Shown: positions 17,228 through 25,738 of the stretch, piece by piece
How positions within the stretch are numbered: position 1 is the stretch's first letter
Layout of the letters: each line of letters opens with the position of its first letter
Assembly: GCA_902778055.1 (NCBI GenBank)
Contig: CACYWL010000008.1
Coordinates: 43,192-107,191, forward strand
DNA length: 64,000 nt
Direction of reading: 5' to 3'
Origin: an uncultured Eubacteriales bacterium
GTDB taxonomy: Bacteria; Bacillota; Clostridia; Christensenellales; Aristaeellaceae
Translations under genes and position numbers: made by a program
The notes under the pieces: generated by a model
Database searches by the model: none
What the model was told of the DNA's origin: nothing
What the model saw: only the letters and a program-made list of their open reading frames with translations

Positions 17228-19123
17228 CTACGCGGCCTTTCCCGCGCGCCCGGTCACCCTGGCCCAGAATTTTCTCCGCTTTTCCTTCCGGGCCAGCCGT
17301 TCGCCCAGATCCCTGGACCCGACGCCGTACACCAGGTACAGGATCAGCCCGGAAACCAGCATGATGAAGACCGTGGAGGCGCAGCGCCGTCCCGACGCGT
17401 TCATGTTCATGCCGTCCCGGCCTTCCTCGTAGCACATGCTCTGGATCACCATGGCGTAGGAGGTGCCGTAGCTGGAGTGGAAGGTCGCGCTCATGTCATA
17501 CTCGGTGAACAGGGAGTTGAAATTCAGCGCGAACACCGCCAGCACGCTGGGCAGCACAATCGGCAGCTTCACCCGCAGGAAGGTCACCAGCGGGCTGGCC
17601 CCCAGGTTCCGGGCCGCGTCCTCCAGCTCGTCGTCGATGGCATAGAACGCCGCCTTCACCATTCGCAGGGCAAACGGCAGCTTGACCACCGTGTAGGCCA
17701 TCACGATCAGGAACCGCACGTTCTCCGCGTAATACATGTTGTTCCCGAAAACGTACCAGACGTCCCGGTTGAAGAAGATGCGGTAGCTGTAGCAGATCAG
17801 AATGGTCGGCAGCAGCCAGGGGAACAGCAGGCATCCCTCGACCAGCACCGCTCTCTTTTTGTTCCGGTGCTTGAAGATGTAGTTCACCGCCACCACCACG
17901 ATGACGCAGGCCAGCGCGGCCGCCAGGGCGGACAGGATAAAGCTGAGCCGGATGCCCCCGAGGGTCTTTTCGTTGGCAAACACGCCGGAGATGGCATCCG
18001 GGCGCAGCTTGGTCTTGCCCCGGGAGGTGGTGTAGGAGTAGTCCTGCGACCCGAAGTAGTTGATCAGCGTCCACCCGGAGAAATTCAGGGTCTTCGCCTT
18101 GATGGACTGCCAGTTCTGCAGGGAGAAGACGACGATCATCGCCACCGGCGTCATGTAGATCAGGAAGAGCACATAGGCGTACACATGCGCCAGTACGTTG
18201 GCCGCCGGGTTCTGAATCTTCTGCTTGACCAGCTTGGCCTTGGTCTTGCTGACGGAGAGATAGTGTCCCTTCCGCTCATAATGGTTCAGCGTCGTCAGCA
18301 GCACGATCGTGAACATGGCCAGAATGATGGACAGCAGCGCGGCCCTTGCCTGCGGAAAGGCCTCGTCCGCCGTGGTGGATCCGGCCAGCCGGACAATCTC
18401 CGGATTGATGGAGTTGTAGCCCAGCAGCGTCGGCGCGGACATGGCGCACAGTCCGGTGATGAAGGTCATGACCGTCAGGGAAAACAGCGTCGGCAGCAGC
18501 GTGGGCATCACCACTTTGAAAAGCACCTTGAAGGGCCGGGCGCCCATGTTCCGGGCCGCCTCCACCGTGTTGTAGTCAATGCTCCGGATCGCGTTGCGCA
18601 GGAAAAGCGCGTGATTGGAGGTGCAGGCGAAGGTCATGGTGAACAGCACGGCGCTGAAGCCGGAGAACCACTGCCTGTCCATGCCCGGAAACAGCTGCAG
18701 CAGCCAGGTGGTCAGAATTCCGTCCTTGTCATACAGGAACTGGTATCCCGTGACCAGCGCGACGCCGGAGTAGATCAGCGTCGTCATGTATCCCAGCCGC
18801 AGAATCTTCGCGCCCCGGATATCGAAATACTCGGTCAGCAGCACGATGCTGACACCCACCACGTTCACCGTCACCACCAGGCACACGGCCAGCTTCAGGG
18901 AATTCAGCACGAAGCTGGGCATCTTCCCGGCGAAGAAGAACCGGATCACGGCCAGATAATCCGTGTTCCCCGCCGCGTCCTTCGTGGTAAAGATGGAGGT
19001 CAGCGTATTCAGGCAGGGCGCCACCATGAACCCCAGAAAGAGGTACAGAAACAGCACGCCGCCAAAGACCTTGTACAGCAGGGAGGCATCGAGCCTTCCC
19101 CCGCGTTTCACGGAAGCCTGCAT
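17228..19123 (-). CDS. Double-domain ABC permease, Fbp/Afu type
   Basis: A 631-residue membrane protein made of two fused permease halves, about twelve helices. Each half carries its own coupling motif, EAARNMGARPFKVLF and EDAARNLGASPLVTF. This fused layout is typical of ferric-ion-type (FbpB) importers, some of which (AfuB) move hexose phosphates and others thiamine or phosphonates. It follows the ATPase gene by nine bases and is last in a binding protein-ATPase-permease operon. The substrate cannot be read from the sequence. The carbohydrate-rich surroundings make a sugar phosphate at least as likely as iron. Confidence 0.9.
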   Translation of the reverse strand: MQASVKRGGRLDASLLYKVFGGVLFLYLFLGFMVAPCLNTLTSIFTTKDAAGNTDYLAVIRFFFAGKMPSFVLNSLKLAVCLVVTVNVVGVSIVLLTEYFDIRGAKILRLGYMTTLIYSGVALVTGYQFLYDKDGILTTWLLQLFPGMDRQWFSGFSAVLFTMTFACTSNHALFLRNAIRSIDYNTVEAARNMGARPFKVLFKVVMPTLLPTLFSLTVMTFITGLCAMSAPTLLGYNSINPEIVRLAGSTTADEAFPQARAALLSIILAMFTIVLLTTLNHYERKGHYLSVSKTKAKLVKQKIQNPAANVLAHVYAYVLFLIYMTPVAMIVVFSLQNWQSIKAKTLNFSGWTLINYFGSQDYSYTTSRGKTKLRPDAISGVFANEKTLGGIRLSFILSALAAALACVIVVVAVNYIFKHRNKKRAVLVEGCLLFPWLLPTILICYSYRIFFNRDVWYVFGNNMYYAENVRFLIVMAYTVVKLPFALRMVKAAFYAIDDELEDAARNLGASPLVTFLRVKLPIVLPSVLAVFALNFNSLFTEYDMSATFHSSYGTSYAMVIQSMCYEEGRDGMNMNASGRRCASTVFIMLVSGLILYLVYGVGSRDLGERLARKEKRRKFWARVTGRAGKAA

Positions 19124-19132
19124 GCGCTCACC

Positions 19133-20137
19133 TCACTCTCCGCCCGGATAGCTCATGATGTCCGCGGGATGAATTCCGACGGTCACCGTCTCTCCGGGCT
19201 CATAGATGTTGATGCCGTCGTTTTTCTCGATGACCTTGACGGTCTGTCCGGCGGCCGTGATGTAGTATTTGATGTACAGCCCGTAGTATTCCCTGCTTTC
19301 GATGACGCCCCGGGTCTGGAACTCCTCCCCGTCCTTCTCCCGGTTCACCCGCACCCGCTCCAGGCGGATGAAATGATGCTTTCCGGGATCCAGCCCCAGG
19401 CCCTCCGTGAAGCCCTTCTCCAGCCGGTTGATGTCGCCGATGAAGTTGGCCACAAATTCGGTCTGGGAGAAGTTATATACCTCGTTGGGCGTCCCGATCT
19501 GCTCGATATATCCCTTGTTGAACACCGCGATCCGGTCGCTCAGGGTCAGGGCTTCCTCCTGATCGTGGGTGACGTAGATCGTCGTGATCCCGAAATCCTT
19601 CTGCATCTTCTTCAGCTCGTTGCGCAGCTGAACCCGGAGCTTGGCGTCCAGGTTGCTCAGGGGCTCGTCCATGCAGATGATCGCCGGCTCGGTGACCAGG
19701 GCCCGGGCGATGGCGACCCGCTGCTGCTGGCCGCCGGAGAGCTGGCTCACCGCCTTGGCCAGCTGTTCGTCGCTCAGATCCACCTTCCGCGCGATGGTCC
19801 GGATCTTTTCCTCAATTTCCGGCTTCTTCAGCTTCTTGATCTTCAGGCCGAAGGCGATGTTGTCGTGCACGGTCATCGTCGGGAACAGGGCATAGCTCTG
19901 GAAGACGATTCCGATGTTCCGCTTTTCAATCGGCACGTGGGTGATATCCTCCCCCTTCATATGCACCGTGCCGGAAACCGGCTCGATGAAGCCGGTGATG
20001 GTCCTGAGCGTCGTGGTTTTGCCGCATCCGCTGGGCCCCAGGAAGGTGAAGAACTCCCCTTCCTTCACGTGGACGTTGATCTTGTGGAGCGCCTCAAAGT
20101 CTCCGAATTTCACAACGATATCCTTCAGCTGAATCAA
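19133..20137 (-). CDS. ABC transporter ATPase, PotA/FbpC type
   Basis: A 334-residue ATPase that powers the fused permease encoded downstream. Walker A is GPSGCGKTT, the signature LSGGQQQR, Walker B IICMDEP, and the switch histidine is in VTHDQEEA. The last 100 residues form a TOBE-like regulatory domain. It lies between the binding-protein and permease genes. Hairpins upstream probably lower its expression relative to the binding protein. Confidence 0.95.
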   Translation of the reverse strand: MIQLKDIVVKFGDFEALHKINVHVKEGEFFTFLGPSGCGKTTTLRTITGFIEPVSGTVHMKGEDITHVPIEKRNIGIVFQSYALFPTMTVHDNIAFGLKIKKLKKPEIEEKIRTIARKVDLSDEQLAKAVSQLSGGQQQRVAIARALVTEPAIICMDEPLSNLDAKLRVQLRNELKKMQKDFGITTIYVTHDQEEALTLSDRIAVFNKGYIEQIGTPNEVYNFSQTEFVANFIGDINRLEKGFTEGLGLDPGKHHFIRLERVRVNREKDGEEFQTRGVIESREYYGLYIKYYITAAGQTVKVIEKNDGINIYEPGETVTVGIHPADIMSYPGGE

Positions 20138-20261
20138 GGGGATTCACTCCTTTTTCTTTCATTGGGCGGCTTTTTTCCTGCCGCGGAAAAGCGGTATGCA
20201 GCCGGCCGTTGATTTGGCCGCCCTTTTTCAGACGGACCTCCTTCCGCGGGAAATCCGCCTG

Positions 20262-20289
20262 AAAAAAGGGACGGGCCCCGCAGGGCCCG
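20262..20289 (-). terminator. Attenuator-like hairpin after the Fbp-type binding-protein gene
   Basis: Arms CGGGCCC (20272-20278 and, as GGGCCCG, 20283-20289) enclose four bases and are followed by a run of T on the minus strand. A second inverted repeat (20221-20235 with 20255-20270) overlaps it. The ATPase gene lies downstream with no clear new promoter, so partial read-through is likely. Confidence 0.65.
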
Positions 20290-20305
20290 CCTCCGCAGGT
20301 TTCTG

Positions 20306-21508
20306 TTATTCAGCCTTCTGGGTCAGGGTCGCCCAGTCGAGTTCGTCCCAGCTCGGCTCCGCGGGCGCGGCGTCGTTGTCCGCCCAGTAGAAGCCCAAGT
20401 TGGTCATGATGTTCGTCCACTCGGCGCTGTGGGCCGCCACGTACTCGGCGTAGCTCAGGTCCGTGCCTTCGATCTTGCTCAGCGCGAAGTTCGGGATGGT
20501 GTAGATCGCGGGAGTCTCCTCGAACACCGCCGCGGCAGCCTCCTGGTTGCAGGGATAGCTGTCAAATTCCTCGGACCAGGCCGCCTGCGTTTCGGCGGAG
20601 CCGAACCATTCCGCAAAGGCTTCTACAGCCTTGGTCTGCTCCTCGGTCCGGCCTTCCCGGTCCAGGATGCCCAGGTACTCGGCGATGTAGTAGGTTCCGT
20701 CGTCAATCTCGACCAGCGCCCAGTTCTCGGGCTCCAGCGTGCCGTGAAGCGCAGTCTCGATTCCGGATTCCTCCGCGGCCTCGATGTTGCCGTACAGGGA
20801 GGAGGAATAGAAGGTCGACACCTGGACATCGCCGCGGATCAGGGGTTCCAGGCCGTATTTATCGCCGGTGAAGTTGCCGTTCGCGCAGTAGTTCCACAGG
20901 GTCTTCCAGCCCTCCACGGAGATGCCGCCGGCCGGAGACTCGGGATCCACAAAGGGATACAGCATAGCGCTGTTGATGTTGGCGTTGGTCGTGCCGCCCA
21001 CCTTGCCCTGGCGGTACCACTTGTAGCCGGAATTCACGATGTCCGCCCAGTGCGCGAAGTGCAGCTTCTCGCCCTTGGTTCCCAGATCATCGGTCCGGTA
21101 CAGCATCAGCACGTTCTGGATCACGATGCCGTAGGCCTTGCCGTCATACTTGAAATCGCCGACCTTGTCCGCCCAGGTGGGGGTCCAGTCCGCAATCTTC
21201 AGATTGGCGTAATTGCCCTTGATCAGCTGGCTCCAGCGGGTCTCGTTCAGGCCGAAGATCAGGTCTCCGTCCTTGTTCTCGTCCGCGGCCTGCACGGCAG
21301 CCGTGTCGCCGGAGATGATGGTGTTGTCATCGATGGAGATGGTGAAGCCGGCTTCCTTCGCGGCATTGATCAGCCAGGTCGTCCGCTCCGGAGAGTTGGA
21401 GTTGGAATAAATGCGGATCGTGTAGCCGGAATAATCCTCCGCGGAAGCAAAAGCGCACAGGCTGAGGACCAGCGCCAGCGACAGAACCAATGAAACAAGT
21501 TTCTTCAT
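20306..21508 (-). CDS. ABC substrate-binding protein, Fbp/Afu type
   Basis: A secreted binding protein of 400 residues that leads the operon. The Sec signal ends in AFASA before EDYSG, and no lipobox cysteine sits at a cleavable place. The body looks like the iron/thiamine/hexose-phosphate group (SBP family 6-like), with a GDLIFGLNETRW block and an IADWTPTWADKVG block. No tyrosine pair typical of iron ligands can be assigned with confidence. The ATG follows AGGAGG. Confidence 0.85.
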   Translation of the reverse strand: MKKLVSLVLSLALVLSLCAFASAEDYSGYTIRIYSNSNSPERTTWLINAAKEAGFTISIDDNTIISGDTAAVQAADENKDGDLIFGLNETRWSQLIKGNYANLKIADWTPTWADKVGDFKYDGKAYGIVIQNVLMLYRTDDLGTKGEKLHFAHWADIVNSGYKWYRQGKVGGTTNANINSAMLYPFVDPESPAGGISVEGWKTLWNYCANGNFTGDKYGLEPLIRGDVQVSTFYSSSLYGNIEAAEESGIETALHGTLEPENWALVEIDDGTYYIAEYLGILDREGRTEEQTKAVEAFAEWFGSAETQAAWSEEFDSYPCNQEAAAAVFEETPAIYTIPNFALSKIEGTDLSYAEYVAAHSAEWTNIMTNLGFYWADNDAAPAEPSWDELDWATLTQKAE

Positions 21509-21571
21509 ACAGGGTTCCTCCTTTTGTATTTTTCGCCGGAAATCAATGTGCTTTCCGGCCTATTAAATCAT

Positions 21572-21600
21572 AGTTTAGCACATTTTGGGAAAAAAGGCAA
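21572..21600 (-). promoter_or_regulatory. Promoter of the Fbp/Afu-type operon
   Basis: The minus strand has a -35 TTGCCT (21595-21600) and a -10 TAAACT (21572-21577) with a 17-base spacer, upstream of the binding-protein gene. Confidence 0.5.
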
Positions 21601-21651
21601 TCTCCCTGATCGGAATTCCGGCCGTCTTTTCGGTCCGCTCCGGTCCGTCTC

Positions 21652-22377
21652 TCAGATCTCCTCGATATGGGATACATACTCCAGCGTCGCCAGGGCGTCG
21701 ATGATTTCCCGGTGGGTCTTGAACTTTTTCAGTTCCTTCCGCGTGACGGAGATCGCGACGGAATACACGCTCAGCCCCGAGTTGATATAGGCCGGGTTGG
21801 TTTCGATATCGTCGATCTTCAGCCCCAGCTCCCGGATGGTGGCGACGAATTCCTTCAGTCTCTGGCTGCTGGTCAGCTCCAGATGCACCTCAAAATGGTT
21901 GGAGTGGTCCTTCAGCGCCACCTCCAGCTTCGGCAGGGCGCTCAGGCAGAAAAGCATGGCGGCCGCGGCGGCGGCGGTCAGCGTATAGAACCCCGCGCCC
22001 AGGCTGAGGCCCAGCAGGCAGCTGACCAGCAGGCCCGCCGAGGTGGTCAGCCCCTTGATCTGATTCCGGGAGGAAATGAAAAGGGAGTTGGTGGCGATCA
22101 TCGTCGTGGAGATCACCGCCGCCACGCTCAGCAGGAACAGGCCGCTCTTCGTCATTTCAAACAGCCAGAGGTCCGCCATCATGGCGATGGTCCCGGCCAG
22201 GGAAACCAGCATGAAGGTGCGCAGCCCGGCGGAATGCCGCTTGCTGGAGCGCTCCGTGCCGATCACCGCCGCCAGCAGCGCGGAGCAGAGGATCCGCACC
22301 AGGACGGACCAGAAGCCGATCTCCCCGGAGCCGTTCCCCAGAAGCAGCCTTACAATCGGATCATTCACAGCGTTCAT
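21652..22377 (-). CDS. MgtC/SapB family membrane protein
   Basis: A 241-residue membrane protein of the MgtC/SapB family, linked in other bacteria to magnesium stress and F-type ATPase control. About four helices fill the first 140 residues, with the family block ERSSKRHSAGLRTFMLV in the first loop. A soluble ACT-like C-terminal domain of about 80 residues follows. Its ATG overlaps the stop codon of the antiporter gene (ATGA), so translation is coupled. AGGAGGG lies eleven bases upstream within the antiporter gene. Confidence 0.9.
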   Translation of the reverse strand: MNAVNDPIVRLLLGNGSGEIGFWSVLVRILCSALLAAVIGTERSSKRHSAGLRTFMLVSLAGTIAMMADLWLFEMTKSGLFLLSVAAVISTTMIATNSLFISSRNQIKGLTTSAGLLVSCLLGLSLGAGFYTLTAAAAAAMLFCLSALPKLEVALKDHSNHFEVHLELTSSQRLKEFVATIRELGLKIDDIETNPAYINSGLSVYSVAISVTRKELKKFKTHREIIDALATLEYVSHIEEI

Positions 22378-23846
22378 CTGAAATAATGCCCTCCTTTGTA
22401 CCTTCGTCCGCCCCGGAACCCGCGCCTGTCCGCGCTCCACATTTCGTCATACTGCCGGACAGCCTCCTCCGTGAACACCTGTTCCTCCTCGCGGGAGGAT
22501 TCCTGGCGGGTCGCCAGCTCCTTCTGGATAGCGTTGACCCTTTCGATCAGCTTCTCCGCCTCGGTCTTCTGCCGGCCCTCCCCGTCCGTCTCCGGAACGG
22601 GAACCATCTCCTCCAGCCGGTTGCTGTAGGATCCGGACAGGTACAGGCTCAGCTTCGCCAGCCCCGGCCCGGCCAGCTCATAGAGAATGCTGGAGGCCAG
22701 AATGATCGTTTCCAGCGCGCGCCCCGCCTCCCCTCCGAGGGTACGGGCGCCCAGGGCCGCCAGCCCGATGGCCACCCCCGCCTGGGGCACCAGGGCCAGA
22801 CCCAGATAGTTCCGGACCTTTTTCTCCTTCCGGACCAGGGCGCAGCCGGCAAAGGCCCCGGCATACTTGCCCGCTATCCGGGTGATGAAGTAGGACACCC
22901 CCACCAGCAGCAGCGGCGAGCTGCCCAGGCTGCCCCCGCTTCCCAGCACGGCCCGCAGGTCAAAGCTCATGCCGGACCGGACAAAGAAGAGCAGCAGAAT
23001 CGGCGGAGAGAAATAGCCCAGCTGGCGGAAGAGCCGCTCGTCCTCCGTCAGATTGATGTATACCGTGCTCATGGCCATGCATCCCAGCAGCGGAGAAATC
23101 CCCAGCACCGCGCAGATCCCGCAGAAGGCGAACATGAGCGCAATCGTCACGATCAGCCGGTTATCCGTCGAGCGGCTGTGCAGCGCGCCCTTCAGCAGCA
23201 CGCCGAAAACGCCGCCCAGCGCCATCGTCCCCAGGCTGGAAAGGATCGGAACGATCATCTCGGAGAAGGAGAAGCCTCCCCCCGAGTAGCTGGAAAGGGC
23301 CACTGCAACCGCCGCGGAAAAGGCCACCAGGCCGACGATATCGTCGAAGGCCACCACCTGCAGCAGGGTCTCCACAAAGTCCCCCTTCGCCCCCGTCTGC
23401 CGGATGGTCATCATTGTGGAGGCCGGCGCCGTTGCGGAGGCCAGGGCGGCCAGCACCGTCGAAAAGGCCAGATCCAGCCCCAGCAGGAAAAAGGAGGTGA
23501 GAAAGACCAGCAGCGAGGCTGTCAGCGCCTCCAGCAGCGTGATGACGATCACCTTGCCGCCGTTTTTCCGGATGGCGGAGATTCGGAAGAATTCTCCGGT
23601 GCTGAAGGCAATGAAGGACAGCGCCACATCCGACAGAAAGTCCGTGTTCCGGATAAAGGAGGGCGGGATCATGTTCAGGCAGAAGGGTCCGATCAGAATC
23701 CCGGCCACGATATATCCCGTCACATTGGGAAGCCGGAGCCGCTTGGTCACCCGGGTCATCAGAAATCCCGCCAGCAGCATGACCGCCATGGATACGATGA
23801 CGGAGGAAGCCGTCGGCCCCGTGTCGTTCTGCACCCAGGGAAACAT
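22374..23846 (-). CDS. CPA2 family cation:proton antiporter
   Basis: A 490-residue antiporter with about twelve helices that should exchange potassium or sodium for protons across the membrane. The N-terminal LRLPNVTGYIVAGILIGP block is typical of the KefB/NapA group. There is no RCK nucleotide-binding domain. A charged C-terminal tail of about 90 residues is cytoplasmic. The gene lies 42 bases after the deacetylase and overlaps mgtC, making a likely three-gene envelope and ion-balance operon. Confidence 0.92.
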   Translation of the reverse strand: MFPWVQNDTGPTASSVIVSMAVMLLAGFLMTRVTKRLRLPNVTGYIVAGILIGPFCLNMIPPSFIRNTDFLSDVALSFIAFSTGEFFRISAIRKNGGKVIVITLLEALTASLLVFLTSFFLLGLDLAFSTVLAALASATAPASTMMTIRQTGAKGDFVETLLQVVAFDDIVGLVAFSAAVAVALSSYSGGGFSFSEMIVPILSSLGTMALGGVFGVLLKGALHSRSTDNRLIVTIALMFAFCGICAVLGISPLLGCMAMSTVYINLTEDERLFRQLGYFSPPILLLFFVRSGMSFDLRAVLGSGGSLGSSPLLLVGVSYFITRIAGKYAGAFAGCALVRKEKKVRNYLGLALVPQAGVAIGLAALGARTLGGEAGRALETIILASSILYELAGPGLAKLSLYLSGSYSNRLEEMVPVPETDGEGRQKTEAEKLIERVNAIQKELATRQESSREEEQVFTEEAVRQYDEMWSADRRGFRGGRRYKGGHYFR

Positions 23847-23888
23847 TCCTTTCCTCCTCCCTTCCGATTCCTTTGGAATAAAAAGCGC

Positions 23889-25253
23889 TCAGTCCTCCCG
23901 GATCCCGGTTTCCCCGTTCACGCACCGGAAGTAGACGGTATCGGGCTCCAGCGTGACGCCGTCCTTGGCGAAAAGCTCGTCGACGGTCAGCAGCATATAC
24001 CCCTGTTCCTCCAGATACCGGACCATCTGGCGCGTGCTTTCCGGCGTGTTGTCCTTGATGTCGTGGCAGAGGATGATGTCCCCGTCCTGAATCGCCTTCT
24101 GAACCTTGTTCATCACCTGCGAGGTGCTCCGGCCCCGCCAGTCATAGGTATCCAGGCTCCACTGGATATAGGCCCAGCCGACCCCGGCCGAAATCATCCG
24201 GGGATATCGGCCTCCGGGCACCCGGTCATACCGGACGGGAATGCCGATGGCTTTGATCATCGCGTCGTTCACCTTCTTCGGCATGGCCCGGAGCGCCGAT
24301 ACGGAGGACTTCAGCACGTTGCCGTGGTGCCAGTTGTGGCTGGCGACGGCATGGCCCCCGTCGTGCTCCCGCTGAACCAGGTATTCAAACCCTTCGATGC
24401 GGTTCCCGATGACGAAGAAGGTGGCGGTTGCCCCGGTCTCCATCAGGCTGTTGAGCACCTTGGGCGTGTTCGTGCCGCTGGGCCCGTCGTCAAAGGTCAG
24501 GGCGCAGGTTTTGTAGTAGCTCAGGTTGTCCGTTTCCCGGTAGGCTTCCTCGGTCATCATGTCCCTGATCTCCGGATAGAAGAAGGTGACGGACATCAGG
24601 GTCTTTTTGTCCCCGTACAGCAGGTCTGCCGGATAATGCAGCACCAGGCTCATCCCGTGGAGGGTGAAATCAGCCTCCTCCAGGGCCGCCCGCCCGCACA
24701 CGGCCTCCAGCTTCTCCTGATCCGGCTCGGTTTCCGGCCAGTAGGCGGTCAGCTGCTCCCGGACCCGGTCGCCGAGGAACGCCCAGGTCGCGTCCTCTCC
24801 GTCAAAAATATCCGTCATCCGGATTCTTTCCCCGGTTTCCATATTGTAGGTCCGGCTCTCAATGACCTGATCCGTCAGCTCCCGATGATACTGGGTCCGG
24901 GCCTGCACGAGAAAGCTCAGCCAGCTGTGCCCCGTCCGGCTGTATCGGATCTCCACGTCCAGCCGGCTGTTCCGGCCGGTGGCATTTCCCTGCGGAGGAA
25001 GCTCCGGGCCCTTTTCCTCTGCCCAGGCCCTGGCCAGGCTGTTGATCTCCTCCGTCACGTCCTCCCGGGCCGTTTCCACCTGCCACAGCCGCACCACCGA
25101 CTTGTTGGCGTTCTTCGTGTCCGTATGGGTGTTCTTCACCTGATGGCAGGGGGCGATGGATTCTCCCTGCGCGGAAATGCCGGAAACAAGCAGCAGGGCC
25201 AGCGCCAGCAGCGCTCCCCGCAGAACCCGGCCGTCCATCAATCTGTTTCTCAT
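23889..25253 (-). CDS. Secreted polysaccharide deacetylase, PdaC-like
   Basis: A secreted 454-residue deacetylase, probably acting on peptidoglycan. A signal peptide or anchor (residues about 10-29) precedes a DUF3298-like domain with the block RMTDIFDG. The NodB domain holds the motifs TFDDGPS, SHNWHH, RVPGGRYPR, YDWRG and ILCHDIK, so metal ligands and catalytic residues are present. The two-domain order matches Bacillus PdaC. The start at 25253 follows GGGGAG; an ATG at 25238 is an alternative. Its 250-base leader is almost wholly made of three 85-bp hairpin repeats. Confidence 0.88.
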   Translation of the reverse strand: MRNRLMDGRVLRGALLALALLLVSGISAQGESIAPCHQVKNTHTDTKNANKSVVRLWQVETAREDVTEEINSLARAWAEEKGPELPPQGNATGRNSRLDVEIRYSRTGHSWLSFLVQARTQYHRELTDQVIESRTYNMETGERIRMTDIFDGEDATWAFLGDRVREQLTAYWPETEPDQEKLEAVCGRAALEEADFTLHGMSLVLHYPADLLYGDKKTLMSVTFFYPEIRDMMTEEAYRETDNLSYYKTCALTFDDGPSGTNTPKVLNSLMETGATATFFVIGNRIEGFEYLVQREHDGGHAVASHNWHHGNVLKSSVSALRAMPKKVNDAMIKAIGIPVRYDRVPGGRYPRMISAGVGWAYIQWSLDTYDWRGRSTSQVMNKVQKAIQDGDIILCHDIKDNTPESTRQMVRYLEEQGYMLLTVDELFAKDGVTLEPDTVYFRCVNGETGIRED

Positions 25254-25255
25254 CT

Positions 25256-25508
25256 GTCTCCCCGTTTTCCGGCGCGGTACGCGCCGGATTCTATCCGGAA
25301 CCCTTCCGCCCGGCAGCCGCCGGAACCGGTTCCCTGTCCAGTCTTCCCTTTTTCCGGCGCGGCACGCGCCGGATTCTATCCGGAACCCTTCCGCCCGGCG
25401 TCCGCCGGAACCGGTTTCCTGTCCAGTCTCCCCGTTTTCCGGCGCGGCACGCGCCGGATTCTTTCCGGAAACCTCCGCCCGGCAGCCGCCGGGATCGGTT
25501 CCCTCTCC
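25256..25508 (-). repeat. Three tandem 85-bp hairpin repeats in the deacetylase leader
   Basis: Units begin at about 25256, 25341 and 25426, a strict 85-bp period. Each holds a perfect stem CCGGCGCG/CGCGCCGG with a three-base loop (25269-25287, 25354-25372, 25439-25457) and a second GC-rich inverted segment. The unit nearest the gene carries the GGGGAG ribosome site, and one further unit keeps the same GGGGAG. The period is not a multiple of three, so the array is not coding. The promoter just upstream places the whole array in the 5' untranslated region. Confidence 0.9.
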
Positions 25509-25537
25509 ATTATACCCATATTGAAAAAAAGTTGCAA
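25509..25537 (-). promoter_or_regulatory. Promoter of the deacetylase operon
   Basis: On the minus strand a -35 TTGCAA (25532-25537) and a -10 TATAAT (25509-25514) have a 17-base spacer. Confidence 0.75.
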
Positions 25538-25580
25538 AACCGGGGCGGAGATAAAAAACCAAAAGAGTACAGGAATCTCC

Positions 25581-25609
25581 TTGTCCATCCCGGCAAAGTG
25601 GGGTAGAAT
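25581..25609 (+). promoter_or_regulatory. Promoter of the SSS symporter gene
   Basis: A -35-like TTGTCC (25581-25586) and a -10 TAGAAT (25604-25609) have a 17-base spacer on the plus strand. Confidence 0.5.
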
Positions 25610-25621
25610 ACCCTCCGGAGT

Positions 25622-25665
25622 CACTTTAACGCTTTTAGATATAAAAGCTTAAAAGCGCTAAAGTG
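25622..25665 (+). promoter_or_regulatory. Large palindrome after the symporter promoter
   Basis: Arms of 16 bases (25622-25637 and 25650-25665) match at 15 positions around a 12-base AT-rich centre. It starts about six bases after the predicted transcription start. It could be a repressor operator or an mRNA hairpin. Confidence 0.6.
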
Positions 25666-25738
25666 TCCGAAATGCCCGGCCGGCCGGGGCGGAAACCCGT
25701 CTCCGGAGGTGCCGCGGCAGGAATGGGAGGGTGTTTTT

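Noticed and set aside
17162..20212. Plus-strand open frame of 1016 codons across the Fbp-type transporter genes
   Set aside because: Antisense to three well-supported transport genes and their terminator regions; no family likeness.
25256..25508. CRISPR array
   Set aside because: Only three copies, no distinct spacers, the repeated unit fills the whole 85 bp, and no cas genes lie nearby.
25254..25562. Extension of the deacetylase frame upstream through the tandem repeats
   Set aside because: The 85-bp period shifts the frame between copies, a promoter lies at its upstream end, and the signal peptide begins only at 25253.
22386..25652. Plus-strand open frame of over 1000 codons across the antiporter and deacetylase genes
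   Set aside because: It runs antisense through two clear genes and through the non-coding tandem repeats, and its product is low-complexity His/Gln/Arg-rich sequence typical of shadows.
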